Assembly (NCBI RefSeq): GCF_048268085.1
Contig: NZ_JBLWWF010000019.1
Span: 26,809 to 90,808 of the forward strand
DNA from: Neptunicella sp048268085
Lineage (GTDB): Bacteria > Pseudomonadota > Gammaproteobacteria > Enterobacterales > Alteromonadaceae
Direction: 5' to 3'
Length of the DNA stretch: 64,000 nucleotides
How positions within the stretch are numbered: the stretch's first letter is position 1; the number at the start of each line of letters is the position of its first letter. This document shows, in pieces, positions 34,499 to 43,759 of the stretch. The translations under genes and the position numbers were made by a program. The notes beneath the pieces were generated by a model. The model made no database searches. It was given only the letters and a program-made list of their open reading frames with translations, and had not been told where the DNA came from.

Positions 34499-35359
34499 AT
34501 GGCCGGCGATAAAGAAATAAAAGGCAAGATCGGGAGTATCAAAAATACTCAAAAGATCACCAGCGCAATGGAAATGGTTGCTGCGTCCAAAATGAAAAAG
34601 GCGCAGGATCGTATGGCGAGCAGTCGTCCATACGCCGAAAACATGCGTAAAGTGATTGGACATCTTGCTAATGCCAACCTTGAATATCGCCATCCTTATC
34701 TGGATGAACGCGACGTAAAACGTGTCGGATATATTGTTATTTCGACTGACCGTGGACTTTGTGGTGGATTAAATTCCAACGAGTTTAAAGCGGTTGCTAA
34801 AGACGTTAAACAATGGCGAGACAAAGGAGTTGAAGTATCTTTTTCAGCTCTGGGTTCAAAATCTTGCGCGTTCTTCAACCGGTTTGGTGGTGAAGTGTTG
34901 GCGGCAGAATCAGGTATCGGTGATGCACCCAGTGTTAAAGATGTTATAGGTCTTGTGCATGTCATGCTAAGTGCTTATGACGAGGGTAAAATTGACCGCT
35001 TGTATCTGGTATTTAACCAATTCGTTAATACCATGTCACAAGAGCCTAAGATAGAGCAATTATTGCCTCTGCCGAAATCAGATGATGATAATTTGAAGCA
35101 TCGTTGGGATTACATATTCGAGCCCGATCCTAAGCCTATTTTGGAAACATTATTGGTTCGTTATGTGGAATCTCAGGTGTATCAGGGAGTCGTTGAAAAT
35201 GCAGCATCAGAACAAGCTGCGCGAATGGTTGCAATGAAAGCCGCTACCGATAATGCGGGTGACCTGATCGACGAATTACAACTGATATACAACAAAGCCC
35301 GTCAAGCAGCAATCACACAAGAAATCAGTGAGATTGTCAGTGGCGCAGCTGCGGTGTAG
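34499..35359 (+). CDS. atpG: ATP synthase F1 subunit gamma
   Basis: The 286-residue central rotor shaft. N-terminal KIGSIKNTQKITSAMEMVAA and the C-terminal helix with MKAATDNAGDLIDELQLIYN followed by KARQAAITQEI are the two halves of its coiled coil. Normal length and operon position. Confidence 0.98.
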   Translation: MAGDKEIKGKIGSIKNTQKITSAMEMVAASKMKKAQDRMASSRPYAENMRKVIGHLANANLEYRHPYLDERDVKRVGYIVISTDRGLCGGLNSNEFKAVAKDVKQWRDKGVEVSFSALGSKSCAFFNRFGGEVLAAESGIGDAPSVKDVIGLVHVMLSAYDEGKIDRLYLVFNQFVNTMSQEPKIEQLLPLPKSDDDNLKHRWDYIFEPDPKPILETLLVRYVESQVYQGVVENAASEQAARMVAMKAATDNAGDLIDELQLIYNKARQAAITQEISEIVSGAAAV

Positions 35360-35389
35360 GCAAAGGTTTATAAATTATGAGGAAAGAAC

Positions 35390-36775
35390 ATGAGTCAAGG
35401 TAAGGTTGTCCAAATCATTGGCGCCGTTGTGGATATTGAATTTCCACAAGACATGGTTCCTAAAGTATATGACGCACTTCGCGTTACAGAAGGTAATTTG
35501 CAGGGGTTAACTCTGGAAGTTCAACAACAGCTTGGTGGCGGTGTTGTCCGTACCATTGCGATGGGTACGACTGACGGATTGCGTCGTGGTATTGCAGCAG
35601 AAAATACCGGTGAATCTATTACCGTTCCAGTGGGCAAAGCCACATTGGGTCGTATTATGGATGTATTGGGTAATCCCATTGATGAAGCTGGCCCTATTGG
35701 TGAAGAAGAGCGTATGTCTATTCACCGTGAAGCACCTACTTACGAAGAACAATCCAGTTCTGTTGAGTTGTTAGAAACCGGTATCAAGGTAATCGACCTG
35801 GTCTGCCCGTTTGCCAAGGGTGGTAAAGTTGGATTATTCGGTGGTGCGGGTGTAGGTAAAACCGTAAACATGATGGAGCTTATCCGTAACATCGCTATCG
35901 AACACAGTGGTTACTCTGTATTTGCTGGTGTAGGTGAGCGTACTCGTGAAGGTAACGATTTCTATCATGAAATGAACGATTCTAACGTACTGGATAAGGT
36001 ATCGTTGGTTTACGGTCAAATGAATGAGCCACCAGGAAACCGTTTACGTGTTGCTTTGACCGGTTTGACCATGGCGGAAAAATTCCGTGACGAAGGTCGT
36101 GACGTATTATTCTTTGTAGATAACATCTATCGTTATACCTTGGCCGGTACCGAAGTTTCGGCTTTGTTAGGTCGTATGCCTTCTGCGGTAGGTTATCAGC
36201 CTACTCTTGCTGAAGAAATGGGTGTGCTACAAGAGCGTATTGCTTCAACCAAAACAGGTTCAATTACGTCAATTCAGGCGGTATACGTACCTGCGGATGA
36301 CTTAACCGATCCGTCACCTGCAACAACCTTTGCTCACTTGGATGCAACAGTTGTATTGTCTCGTGATATCGCATCGTTAGGTATTTACCCGGCTGTAGAT
36401 CCACTAGATTCAACCTCACGTCAGCTGGATCCGCTAGTCATCGGTCAAGAGCATTATGATTGTGCTCGTGGTGTACAAACGGTCTTGCAACGTTATAAAG
36501 AGTTAAAAGATATCATTGCTATTTTGGGTATGGATGAATTATCCGATGATGATAAATTAGTGGTGACTCGAGCTCGTAAGATCCAACGTTTCTTGTCTCA
36601 ACCTTTCTTCGTTGCTGAAGTCTTTACCGGTTCACCAGGTAAATATGTATCGCTAAAAGATACAATTAGTGGCTTTAAAGGTATTTTGGGAGGAGAGTAT
36701 GACGATCTGCCTGAGCAAGCTTTCTACATGGTTGGTTCTATTGAAGAAGCCATTGAAAAAGCCAAAGGCATGTAA
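35390..36775 (+). CDS. atpD: ATP synthase F1 subunit beta
   Basis: The 461-residue catalytic subunit. P-loop GGAGVGKTVNMMELI (about residue 150), catalytic Glu in GVGERTREGNDFY, and the DELSDDDK DELSD loop near residue 385 are all present. GAGG precedes the ATG. Confidence 0.99.
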   Translation: MSQGKVVQIIGAVVDIEFPQDMVPKVYDALRVTEGNLQGLTLEVQQQLGGGVVRTIAMGTTDGLRRGIAAENTGESITVPVGKATLGRIMDVLGNPIDEAGPIGEEERMSIHREAPTYEEQSSSVELLETGIKVIDLVCPFAKGGKVGLFGGAGVGKTVNMMELIRNIAIEHSGYSVFAGVGERTREGNDFYHEMNDSNVLDKVSLVYGQMNEPPGNRLRVALTGLTMAEKFRDEGRDVLFFVDNIYRYTLAGTEVSALLGRMPSAVGYQPTLAEEMGVLQERIASTKTGSITSIQAVYVPADDLTDPSPATTFAHLDATVVLSRDIASLGIYPAVDPLDSTSRQLDPLVIGQEHYDCARGVQTVLQRYKELKDIIAILGMDELSDDDKLVVTRARKIQRFLSQPFFVAEVFTGSPGKYVSLKDTISGFKGILGGEYDDLPEQAFYMVGSIEEAIEKAKGM

Positions 36776-36796
36776 ACTGACCTTTAGGAGGGTTTG

Positions 36797-37213
36797 ATGG
36801 CAGCTATGACAGTACATCTGGATGTAGTCAGCGCCGAGGATAAAGTATTCTCTGGTCGCGTAGAAACAATACAGATAACCGGGAGCGAAGGTGAACTGGG
36901 TATTTACCCTGGTCACGCTCCTCTGCTGACTACTCTTAAACCGGGTATGGTACGTTTGGTTAAACAACACGGTCACGAAGAAGTAATTTATATTGCTGGT
37001 GGTGTGCTGGAAGTTCAACCAGGTAACGTTACTGTATTAGCTGATGTGGCAGTTCGGGCTGAAGATTTAGACGAACAGGCAGCGGAAGAAGCCAAACGCC
37101 GCGCTGAACAACATATTGCTGATCCGGGTACCAATTTTGATTATGCAGAAGCCGCGGCTGAGCTATCGGCAGCCATTGCACAATTAAGATTGATTAAACA
37201 ATTACGAAAGTAA
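36797..37213 (+). CDS. atpC: ATP synthase F1 subunit epsilon
   Basis: A 138-residue rotor subunit and ATPase inhibitor. N-terminal beta-sandwich (TVHLDVVSAEDKVFSG; GSEGELGIYPGHAPLLT) and C-terminal helical hairpin (EEAKRRAEQHI). The ATG at 36797 sits after TAGGAGG; an in-frame TTG three bases earlier is not needed. Last gene of the atp operon, followed by a strong terminator. Confidence 0.97.
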   Translation: MAAMTVHLDVVSAEDKVFSGRVETIQITGSEGELGIYPGHAPLLTTLKPGMVRLVKQHGHEEVIYIAGGVLEVQPGNVTVLADVAVRAEDLDEQAAEEAKRRAEQHIADPGTNFDYAEAAAELSAAIAQLRLIKQLRK

Positions 37214-37226
37214 ATTAGTCTTGCTT

Positions 37227-37252
37227 AAAAACCCGCTTCGGCGGGTTTTTTT
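37227..37252 (+). terminator. rho-independent terminator of the atp operon
   Basis: AAAACCCGC / GCGGGTTTT with a stable TTCG tetraloop and a run of Ts, 14 bases after the atpC stop. Confidence 0.93.
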
Positions 37253-37469
37253 ATGTCCTAAATAATGGCTAATGCCATGATCAAACTATTCTTATCTATG
37301 GACTAGAGAAAAATTATCTTCAGTCGATATAAAATTTAGCTAAAAATCATACAATTAAATGACATAGTCGAAAAAACTATCTATTTTAAAAGTTACATTG
37401 AGCGTTTAAACACCAATTGATCAAAACAAAAGATCAAAATCCTTACCATCTAGTATTGAGAATATTGTT

Positions 37470-39095
37470 ATGTTGAATTCTTTTACGGTTAAGACTCGTT
37501 TGGCTTTGATGGCGGGTTTACCCGCTTTACTGTTTGTTGTTACTTTTATTTTCACATTGGGTGTATTGCGCTCGCTGAGTACAGGTATAGATAGTCTGTA
37601 TTTAGATAGAATTGTACCTCTACAGCAACTTAAGCAGGTGTCTGATAGTTATGCGGTAAGTACGGTGGACTTATTACATAAATATAGAGCCAAAATTATA
37701 AACAAAACCGAGTTGTTTAAAAGTCTTGGTGATGCAGAGAAAATAGCCCAACAAAAATGGCAAGCCTATTTATCTACGGAACTTACCAGCAATGAATCCC
37801 GGTTAGTTAATCACGTTGAACAATATTTAACTCCGGTAGAACAGTTAATTGAGAAATATAAAGAAATGGCTAATCAAGGAACCTTGATTGGCATGTCTGA
37901 CGAAGCATTTAATCACGAATTGTACCAAGCTTTTGATCCGCTAGGTGAGTCTTATAAAGAGTTAATTGATCTGCAATTGCATGAATCACAGTCGTTCAGA
38001 GATAAAGCTAATGACGATTACCAAACCACCCAAACAGTGCTTATTAGTGCCATTATCATTGTCTTAATCGGTATGCTTACGGTGGCATTTTTAATCTATC
38101 AATCGATCCATAAACCTTTATCCGGATTGCGTGACACCATTACTGAAATATCGACAACTACCGATCTAAGATTAAGAGCAAAAATTACCGGTAGTGATGA
38201 AATAGCAGAAACTGCAACCGGTTTTAACAATATGATAGATAGACTGCATGCATTGGTTGTTGATGTGACTGAGGCAACGGTTTCATTATCTGCCGCGGCT
38301 GAAGAAATGCATGCAATTAGTACCCAAGTTGCCAGTACAGCGACTGAACAAGAACACCAAAATGGGATGATAGCCACTGCTATTACCGAGATGAGCGCAG
38401 CTATTCAGGAAGTAGCAAATAATGCGCTGCAGACGTCACAACGAGCTTCTGAAGCTGATAAACAGGCCGAGTTAGGCCAAACAAAAGTAAAACAAAACAT
38501 TCAATCAATCAGTGATTTATCAATAGTAGTGAATGAAAGCACCGATGTGATCCAGCAGTTGCATAATCAGGCCAACGAAATTAATCAGGTCGTTCAGCTT
38601 ATTCAAAGTGTGGCTGAACAGACTAATTTGTTGGCGCTGAATGCCGCAATTGAAGCTGCTAGAGCGGGAGATTCAGGCCGAGGTTTCGCGGTGGTAGCCG
38701 ACGAAGTCCGGCAACTTGCCCACAATACACAAAAAGCCACAGAATCCATTAGTGAAATGATCAGTAAGCTGCAAATTGCGGCTAAACAATCTGTTGATTC
38801 GATGAGCCGCGCACAGGATCGCGCTAACGATAGTGTCGGTCATGCAGAAGATTCATCTACGGTGCTGGCGGATATTATTCAGGCCATGTCTGAAATTGCG
38901 GATATGAATGCTCAAGTTTCTACCGCTACAGAAGAACAAACCATGGTAGCGAACGAAATTAGTGAAAACGTGAATGAGTTTAGTATCAGTATTGGCAGTG
39001 TCACGGAAAGCTCGCAACAAAATGCTCAAGCTAGTAGTGATTTAGCACTTTTAGCTGAAAAATTACAACAACAGGTAAGAGTCTTTAAAACCTAA
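37470..39095 (+). CDS. methyl-accepting chemotaxis protein
   Basis: A 541-residue chemoreceptor. TM1 (about residues 13-33) and TM2 (about 190-211) flank a helical four-helix-bundle-type ligand domain. HAMP spans about 212-265 and the MCP signalling domain about 290-540, with the highly conserved hairpin tip AEQTNLLALNAAIEAARAGD and GRGFAVVADEVRQLA. The ligand is unknown. It is a single gene after the atp terminator. A loose sigma-28-like pattern (TAGAGAAA-N11-GTCGATAT, 37304-37330) lies upstream but is too weak to call. Confidence 0.95.
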   Translation: MLNSFTVKTRLALMAGLPALLFVVTFIFTLGVLRSLSTGIDSLYLDRIVPLQQLKQVSDSYAVSTVDLLHKYRAKIINKTELFKSLGDAEKIAQQKWQAYLSTELTSNESRLVNHVEQYLTPVEQLIEKYKEMANQGTLIGMSDEAFNHELYQAFDPLGESYKELIDLQLHESQSFRDKANDDYQTTQTVLISAIIIVLIGMLTVAFLIYQSIHKPLSGLRDTITEISTTTDLRLRAKITGSDEIAETATGFNNMIDRLHALVVDVTEATVSLSAAAEEMHAISTQVASTATEQEHQNGMIATAITEMSAAIQEVANNALQTSQRASEADKQAELGQTKVKQNIQSISDLSIVVNESTDVIQQLHNQANEINQVVQLIQSVAEQTNLLALNAAIEAARAGDSGRGFAVVADEVRQLAHNTQKATESISEMISKLQIAAKQSVDSMSRAQDRANDSVGHAEDSSTVLADIIQAMSEIADMNAQVSTATEEQTMVANEISENVNEFSISIGSVTESSQQNAQASSDLALLAEKLQQQVRVFKT

Positions 39096-39189
39096 TTAAC
39101 TCAGATTAATTAAACAGCATTAGTGAAATTTGGTTATGTGCGAAGGGATCAGTTAAGATCTCGGTATTACACTTCGTATATTGAAAGAT

Positions 39190-39933
39190 ATGACCGACGC
39201 TAAACGCCTGAATAAATACATTAGTGAAACTGGCTTCTGTTCCCGCCGCGAAGCGGACAAATATATTGAACAAGGACGGGTTAGAATCAATGGCCTAGTA
39301 CCGGAATTAGGTACTAAAGTATTAGTTGATGATGTGGTTGAAATTGACGGAAAACCGCTTCAATCGAAACCTGAAGCCGTATTTATTGCGTACAACAAGC
39401 CAATAGGTATTACTTGTACAACGGAGCGCAAAGTTAAAGGCAATATTATTGATGCCATTAACTATCCTGAACGTATTTTCCCAATCGGTCGACTGGATAA
39501 ACCATCTGAAGGTCTGATTTTTCTGACTAATGACGGGGATATTGTGAATAAAATCCTGCGTGCCGGTAATAATCATGAGAAGGAATATCAGGTTCAGGTA
39601 GATAAACCGCTAAACGACCAATTTGTAAAAAAAATGGCCGGCGGGTTACCCATTCTGGGTACCGTCACAAAGAAGTGTAAAGTGACACAAATCGCCAAGG
39701 ATAAGTTTACTATCGTACTAACTCAGGGCTTAAATCGACAAATCCGCCGGATGTGCGAGTTTTTAGGCTACGATGTGATTAGATTAAAGCGGGTCAGGAT
39801 TATGAATATTAATTTAAAAGGACTTAATCCGGGTAAATGGCGGCATTTATCTGCACAGGAAATGGTTAAAATAAAAGGCTCCGTGGCGGTATCGGGTAAA
39901 ACTGAAGAACACTCAATTATTGCTTTTGATTAG
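39190..39933 (+). CDS. rluF: 23S rRNA pseudouridine synthase, RluF type
   Basis: A 247-residue enzyme making pseudouridine in 23S rRNA (position 2604 in E. coli). The N-terminal S4 domain is RLNKYISETGFCSRREADKY. The catalytic motif GRLDKPSEGLIFLTNDGD carries the essential Asp. The later ILGTVTKKCKV and GLNRQIRRMCEFLGY segments match RluF closely rather than RluB/E. E. coli RluF has a longer basic tail that is absent here. The ATG at 39190 is preferred; a TTG nine bases upstream is in frame. Convergent with the DTW gene, six bases apart. Confidence 0.9.
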   Translation: MTDAKRLNKYISETGFCSRREADKYIEQGRVRINGLVPELGTKVLVDDVVEIDGKPLQSKPEAVFIAYNKPIGITCTTERKVKGNIIDAINYPERIFPIGRLDKPSEGLIFLTNDGDIVNKILRAGNNHEKEYQVQVDKPLNDQFVKKMAGGLPILGTVTKKCKVTQIAKDKFTIVLTQGLNRQIRRMCEFLGYDVIRLKRVRIMNINLKGLNPGKWRHLSAQEMVKIKGSVAVSGKTEEHSIIAFD

Positions 39934-39939
39934 TTAAGC

Positions 39940-40500
39940 TCAAAATCCCCTGCTCTGCCTTATTCTCAATAACTGTGTTAATGTAGCGTAGTTAGTCTTT
40001 TCAATTAAATTCAGGGCATACGAGCATGCCTCTAATGTGGAAAGACTATAGTCTAATTTGGTTTTGCGTTGGTAAATACTGTCAGGTGGGTTGGCAAAAT
40101 GACAACTTGGCAGATTATGCAGCCAAGGATTTAATTGCCAGATTTTATACACTTTTTTCCATGTGCCATCGAGTAAAATTAAATTTCTAACCGGCTTTAT
40201 TGAACAGTGGTGGGTTTCTAACTCAACACTATGCTCATTAGGGTATAACACGGCAAACTCGTCAGCTTGTTGTTCACAATGCAGTTTCATGTGCGCGAAA
40301 TCAGCGGCCTTTTCGCCAATAACTACTTCACATTGGGTTAGTCCTAACGTTAATAATCTAACGGTATTTTTTGCTTGTTTGACTTCTGCGGGATGCTGTA
40401 AAACGATAATTTTGGTTTGATTATTGATTGGCTTAACGGCATCACAGACACAAACCGATTGAGGATAGTGGCAATTCGGACAATACTGGCGTTTTGACAT
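39940..40500 (-). CDS. DTW-domain tRNA-uridine aminocarboxypropyltransferase
   Basis: A 186-residue protein of the DTW family (TapT/TuaA), which installs acp3U on tRNA using SAM. A four-Cys zinc site lies at the N terminus (Cys7, Cys10, Cys17, Cys19 in CPNCHYPQSVCVC). The family motif appears as LLDGTWKK, with the Asp-x-Thr-Trp core, and YQRKTK follows. Length is a little short but complete. Exact tRNA target is not deducible. Confidence 0.88.
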   Translation of the reverse strand: MSKRQYCPNCHYPQSVCVCDAVKPINNQTKIIVLQHPAEVKQAKNTVRLLTLGLTQCEVVIGEKAADFAHMKLHCEQQADEFAVLYPNEHSVELETHHCSIKPVRNLILLDGTWKKVYKIWQLNPWLHNLPSCHFANPPDSIYQRKTKLDYSLSTLEACSYALNLIEKTNYATLTQLLRIRQSRGF

Positions 40501-40518
40501 TATGACTCTAATTTAAAA

Positions 40519-40857
40519 GTGAACGAACAGTATAAAAGAATTTGGCAAACGGTAGAAACGGTTCCTAAGGGTAAAGTCGCCAGTTACGGGCAAATAGCCG
40601 ATTTGGCGGGGTTACCCGGCAGAGCGAGATTAGTCGGTAAGGCGCTGGGTAAAAATCCTGATGACAGGCCATTGCCTTGGTATCGCATTTTACGCTCTAA
40701 TGGACAAATAGCCTTTCCTGCTGGCTCAAAACAAGCTGATATTCAAAAAGGATTACTACAGCAAGAAGATGTTGTTGTGATCAATAATCGCGTTAAGTTA
40801 AGTCAATATCAATGGCAGCCAGATTTGGCCGAAATGCTGTTTAAACTTGAATTTTAG
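40519..40857 (+). CDS. alkyltransferase-like protein (ATL, MGMT family)
   Basis: A 112-residue DNA-binding protein related to O6-methylguanine methyltransferase. The fold and KVASYGQIADLAGLPGRAR segment are preserved, but the active-site PCHR is PWYR, with Trp in place of the acceptor Cys. Like E. coli YbaZ it should therefore bind O6-alkylguanine and flag it to nucleotide excision repair without removing it. The start is GTG at 40519; no clear RBS. Divergent from the DTW gene with an 18-base gap. Confidence 0.88.
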   Translation: MNEQYKRIWQTVETVPKGKVASYGQIADLAGLPGRARLVGKALGKNPDDRPLPWYRILRSNGQIAFPAGSKQADIQKGLLQQEDVVVINNRVKLSQYQWQPDLAEMLFKLEF

Positions 40858-40876
40858 CGATTTAAAGGACAATAGA

Positions 40877-41329
40877 ATGAATAAGATTAAATTAATTATT
40901 TTCACCTTGGTTACATTCTTCTCGGTACCATTGTTTGCCAATACGGTGGAAGATGAGCTTAGCCAATTAATCGATCATTTCTTGCATGGCGCTACTTATA
41001 ACAATGCCTCAGTACACGATAAATTTTGGGCAGACGAACTAGTATACACCAGTTCTAATGGTACCCGTTTCGGTAAGCAAGAGTTGATGGACGGGGTTAT
41101 GGCTAGTGGACCCGTCGAAGCCAGTTCAGAATTAACGATTTACAGTGCTGAAGACATGCATATTTGGCAGCACGATAATATTGCCGTTGTCACATTTACC
41201 TTGGTAGGAACCACTGGCGAAGGTACGGGCCTTAAGATTAACAAATACTTAAATAGTGGTACTTTTGTAAAGCGGGACAATCGCTGGCAAGCGGTGAATT
41301 GGCAGGCAACCATTAAGGCTGCCGATTAG
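40877..41329 (+). CDS. secreted NTF2-like (DUF4440-type) protein
   Basis: A 150-residue protein with a Sec signal peptide (IKLIIFTLVTFFSVPLFA, cleavage before NTVED). The mature part is an NTF2-like cone: SQLIDHFLHGATYN, then FWADELVYTSSNGTRFGKQE, then a beta-sheet ending in NRWQAVNWQATI. Such domains are used for small-ligand binding or catalysis, and the specific role is unknown. The ATG at 40877 has AAGGA eight bases upstream; a longer TTG frame overlapping the ATL gene would hide the signal peptide. Its end overlaps the convergent gene by 17 bases. Confidence 0.8.
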   Translation: MNKIKLIIFTLVTFFSVPLFANTVEDELSQLIDHFLHGATYNNASVHDKFWADELVYTSSNGTRFGKQELMDGVMASGPVEASSELTIYSAEDMHIWQHDNIAVVTFTLVGTTGEGTGLKINKYLNSGTFVKRDNRWQAVNWQATIKAAD

Positions 41330-42023
41330 TCTTATAACGATAGCATGTCAGTAGCAATAACATCAGGCCGGTAACTACACCAATACCCCCACCATACTCC
41401 GTTGTTACGGTTACCTGGCCGCCTGAAGTATGTTCATGATTACGGCTTTCTAAGGGTAACAAATACAAATCTGCATCATCATAACCATCTAATGTTGCCA
41501 CTAATTGATCAGTATCACTGTCATATAACTCAATCAGTAATTCATAATCATTGGCTGGAAAGCCTTCAAGTAAATCCGTTTCTACGATAAAACTATCCTG
41601 ACTGTCTTCTCCGTCGATATGAAAACTGGAGGTTGTGTGGTATTCATAAAAATCCCCACCACTACTAAGATAAAGACGAGCATAAACATCAGCATGGGAG
41701 TAAATGGTATCGGCATCAAACTCGACGGTGATGGCATGGTAATAACCGTCATAATCCGTATCTTTTTCTAAAGTAGTCCAGGCGTCGTAAATCCAAAAAT
41801 CTGAATCATCAATACTAGGTCGTGCTGCCAGTACTCTGGCCGCTTGGGTTTGAATGGATTGATTATTGCTGGACGATGGATCCTGCTGTGACGATTTACT
41901 TAATACCGCGCTCTGCTGAGAAAACTGTTTTTCAATTGAGCGGGTTTTCCATTGGGCATTCTCTGCCGCATGAGATAAAAAAGAACAGCTAACCAGTAAC
42001 GTGGTAAAGAATAATTTTTTCAT
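41313..42023 (-). CDS. choice-of-anchor H-like surface protein with GlyGly-CTERM-like tail
   Basis: A 236-residue exported protein. Signal peptide MKKLFFTTLLVSCSFLSHAA; a Ser/Gln-rich linker; a beta-rich domain (FWIYDAWTTLEKDTDYDGYY, many Asp); and a C-terminal sorting tail, YGGGIGVVTGLMLLLLTCYR followed by YKTNRQP. That tail (Gly run, TM helix, basic end) resembles GlyGly-CTERM signals processed by rhombosortase for surface display. The function is unknown. No rhombosortase is encoded in the window. Confidence 0.75.
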   Translation of the reverse strand: MKKLFFTTLLVSCSFLSHAAENAQWKTRSIEKQFSQQSAVLSKSSQQDPSSSNNQSIQTQAARVLAARPSIDDSDFWIYDAWTTLEKDTDYDGYYHAITVEFDADTIYSHADVYARLYLSSGGDFYEYHTTSSFHIDGEDSQDSFIVETDLLEGFPANDYELLIELYDSDTDQLVATLDGYDDADLYLLPLESRNHEHTSGGQVTVTTEYGGGIGVVTGLMLLLLTCYRYKTNRQP

Positions 42024-42103
42024 GAGATCATTCCTGTTATCAAGATGATCTCAGTGTGGCCATTATCAGGTGAACAAAAACTGAACTTAGTTTAACAGCC
42101 TGT

Positions 42104-43429
42104 TCAGTTTTTGGTGGTACTACAAATTACCCTATTACGCCCCTGTGCTTTAGCCTGATAAAGTGCTTTATCGGCATCATTAAACAGTGTTTTAAGATCT
42201 GCAGAGGTCATCGTTGCGACGCCAAAACTAGCGGTAATTGACCCCACTTTGGCTATTTCCATGTTAGCGATTTTTTCTCTTAGCAGCTCCGACACGACTT
42301 TGGCCTCGGTTAAACTGGTGTTAGCGCAAACCAGAATAAATTCTTCACCGCCCCAGCGTGCCAAAAAGTCAGTACGACGGATATTGGCACTCAATTTTTG
42401 AGCAACTTGCTGTAATACTTCATCACCCGTATCGTGACCGTAGGTGTCATTTAGTTGTTTAAAATGATCTATATCGATGAGAATAAATGAAAAAGGATGT
42501 CGATAGGTTTTCCAGTTATTCATCCCATCATAAAGTGCTTCTCGTATTCCCAGTCTATTGAGCAATCCAGTGAGCTGATCCGTTTTGGCTAAATCTTCAA
42601 ACCTTTTATTCTTGAGATTAAGTAATTCATTAATCGATACCAGTTCATTTTGATAGCGTTGATTTCGTTTTAGCTCGATATTTAAAATAATAACGCGGTA
42701 AAGCAATATAGAGAAAATACATATAATCCAGATCAGGATAATTATTTTGTATAAAGCTGCTTGGGTAAGCCATGCCCCTTCCCATTCGATCCGTTCTAGT
42801 TGGATCTGGTGGGTACCCTGTCTGGTTTGAGAACCTGTTTGTACTTCGATAAATAATACGTCATCAAATTCTGGTTGAGACAGGGCCAATGGGATTCGGC
42901 GTGAGCTCAACCACCAGTCAGCGACATTAATGTTTTTCATATCAATGGTTAAGCCGTTTTCCAGTTGGTCAACGGGGACTTCAACGACGTTATATTTGGT
43001 CGAGGTAATATCACCCAATTTATAGTATTTAGGATTGCGGTTTCGCAGATAAATACGCAATGAATCGGCATCTCCGGTATAGGAAATCCACAACGTCATT
43101 TTATCGTAGTCACTCAAATCAAGACCGTGCGCATCCTGATCGACAATATCAAGCTGCATACTGCAATAGGGATTAATACTTTGGTTACGCAGCTGACATT
43201 GCCAAATTTGCTGTTCTTTATCGATCCACTTCACCTGGCTTTGGCCACCTTGTGACACATCGCTATATAGATGGGCTTCGTGCTGATTAGCAATTAGTGT
43301 TTTTTTAAACTTGATAAGATCATTAGGAATAAGTAGCAATACAACAGATAAACAAGCCAAAAATCCTAACACCAGTTCGATTAGGCTAATTTTGCTGTTT
43401 ACTGGTTTATCGCTCATAAAACACACCAT
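42104..43429 (-). CDS. diguanylate cyclase with CBM-like periplasmic domain (paralogue A)
   Basis: A 441-residue inner-membrane protein. TM1 is near residues 18-36 (LIELVLGFLACLSVVLLLI). A periplasmic all-beta domain spans about 50-222: DVSQGGQSQVKWID, YDKMTLWISYTGDADSLRIY, VADWWLSSRRIPL. TM2 is about 230-250, then a coiled coil and GGDEF (about 275-438). The active site is GGEEF, with RRTD as the inhibitory site. The sensor domain is shared with the protein at 61930-63207, including the near-identical VADWW block, and looks like a galactose-binding or CBM fold. The ligand is unknown. Confidence 0.9.
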   Translation of the reverse strand: MVCFMSDKPVNSKISLIELVLGFLACLSVVLLLIPNDLIKFKKTLIANQHEAHLYSDVSQGGQSQVKWIDKEQQIWQCQLRNQSINPYCSMQLDIVDQDAHGLDLSDYDKMTLWISYTGDADSLRIYLRNRNPKYYKLGDITSTKYNVVEVPVDQLENGLTIDMKNINVADWWLSSRRIPLALSQPEFDDVLFIEVQTGSQTRQGTHQIQLERIEWEGAWLTQAALYKIIILIWIICIFSILLYRVIILNIELKRNQRYQNELVSINELLNLKNKRFEDLAKTDQLTGLLNRLGIREALYDGMNNWKTYRHPFSFILIDIDHFKQLNDTYGHDTGDEVLQQVAQKLSANIRRTDFLARWGGEEFILVCANTSLTEAKVVSELLREKIANMEIAKVGSITASFGVATMTSADLKTLFNDADKALYQAKAQGRNRVICSTTKN

Positions 43430-43728
43430 TTTTTGTAATTATGCTTAAACTGTAGTTCATTCTGTTTAAATAAAGAAAACAATATCAACAGGTTGGCTTA
43501 TCGACTTGACCTAGACTACCTGTTTACAAGGTGTTAACAAACTACTTTTATCTAGAATAGAATTACTTTAAATCACTTTTTAAATTGTAATCGTTTAGGT
43601 GTTTGTAAGTAGGCAACAATAGCTCGTTTAAATAGGTACTTGGGCTATGCCTTTATGGTAATTCTGAAATAGTGGATTGCAGCGCTTACCTACAACGTTG
43701 GCTGGATGAAGGTTATAACTAGAACAAT
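43430..43728. other. intergenic region with no clear feature
   Basis: About 300 bases between the diguanylate cyclase start and the yicC terminator. A stretch without an RBS or start (43640-43720) could be read as a short C-terminal peptide ending WLDEGYN, possibly a decayed gene, but nothing supports it. Otherwise I see only AT-rich DNA that probably holds the diguanylate cyclase promoter. Confidence 0.4.
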
Positions 43729-43754
43729 AAAAAGCCCTGAATTCAGGGCTTTTT
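43729..43754 (-). terminator. rho-independent terminator of yicC
   Basis: A perfect 26-base palindrome built on AGCCCTG-AATT-CAGGGCT with A and T runs at both ends, just beyond the yicC stop. It can act in both directions. Confidence 0.9.
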
Positions 43755-43759
43755 TAGTG

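Noticed and set aside
37304..37330. Sigma-28-like promoter before the chemoreceptor gene (TAGAGAAA-N11-GTCGATAT)
   Set aside because: Only 5/8 and 6/8 matches to TAAAGTTT and GCCGATAA, and 140 bases from the start codon; too weak.
43640..43720. Possible C-terminal gene remnant reading ...AYLQRWLDEGYN
   Set aside because: Only 28 codons after a stop, no start or RBS, and no recognisable homology; cannot be told from chance.
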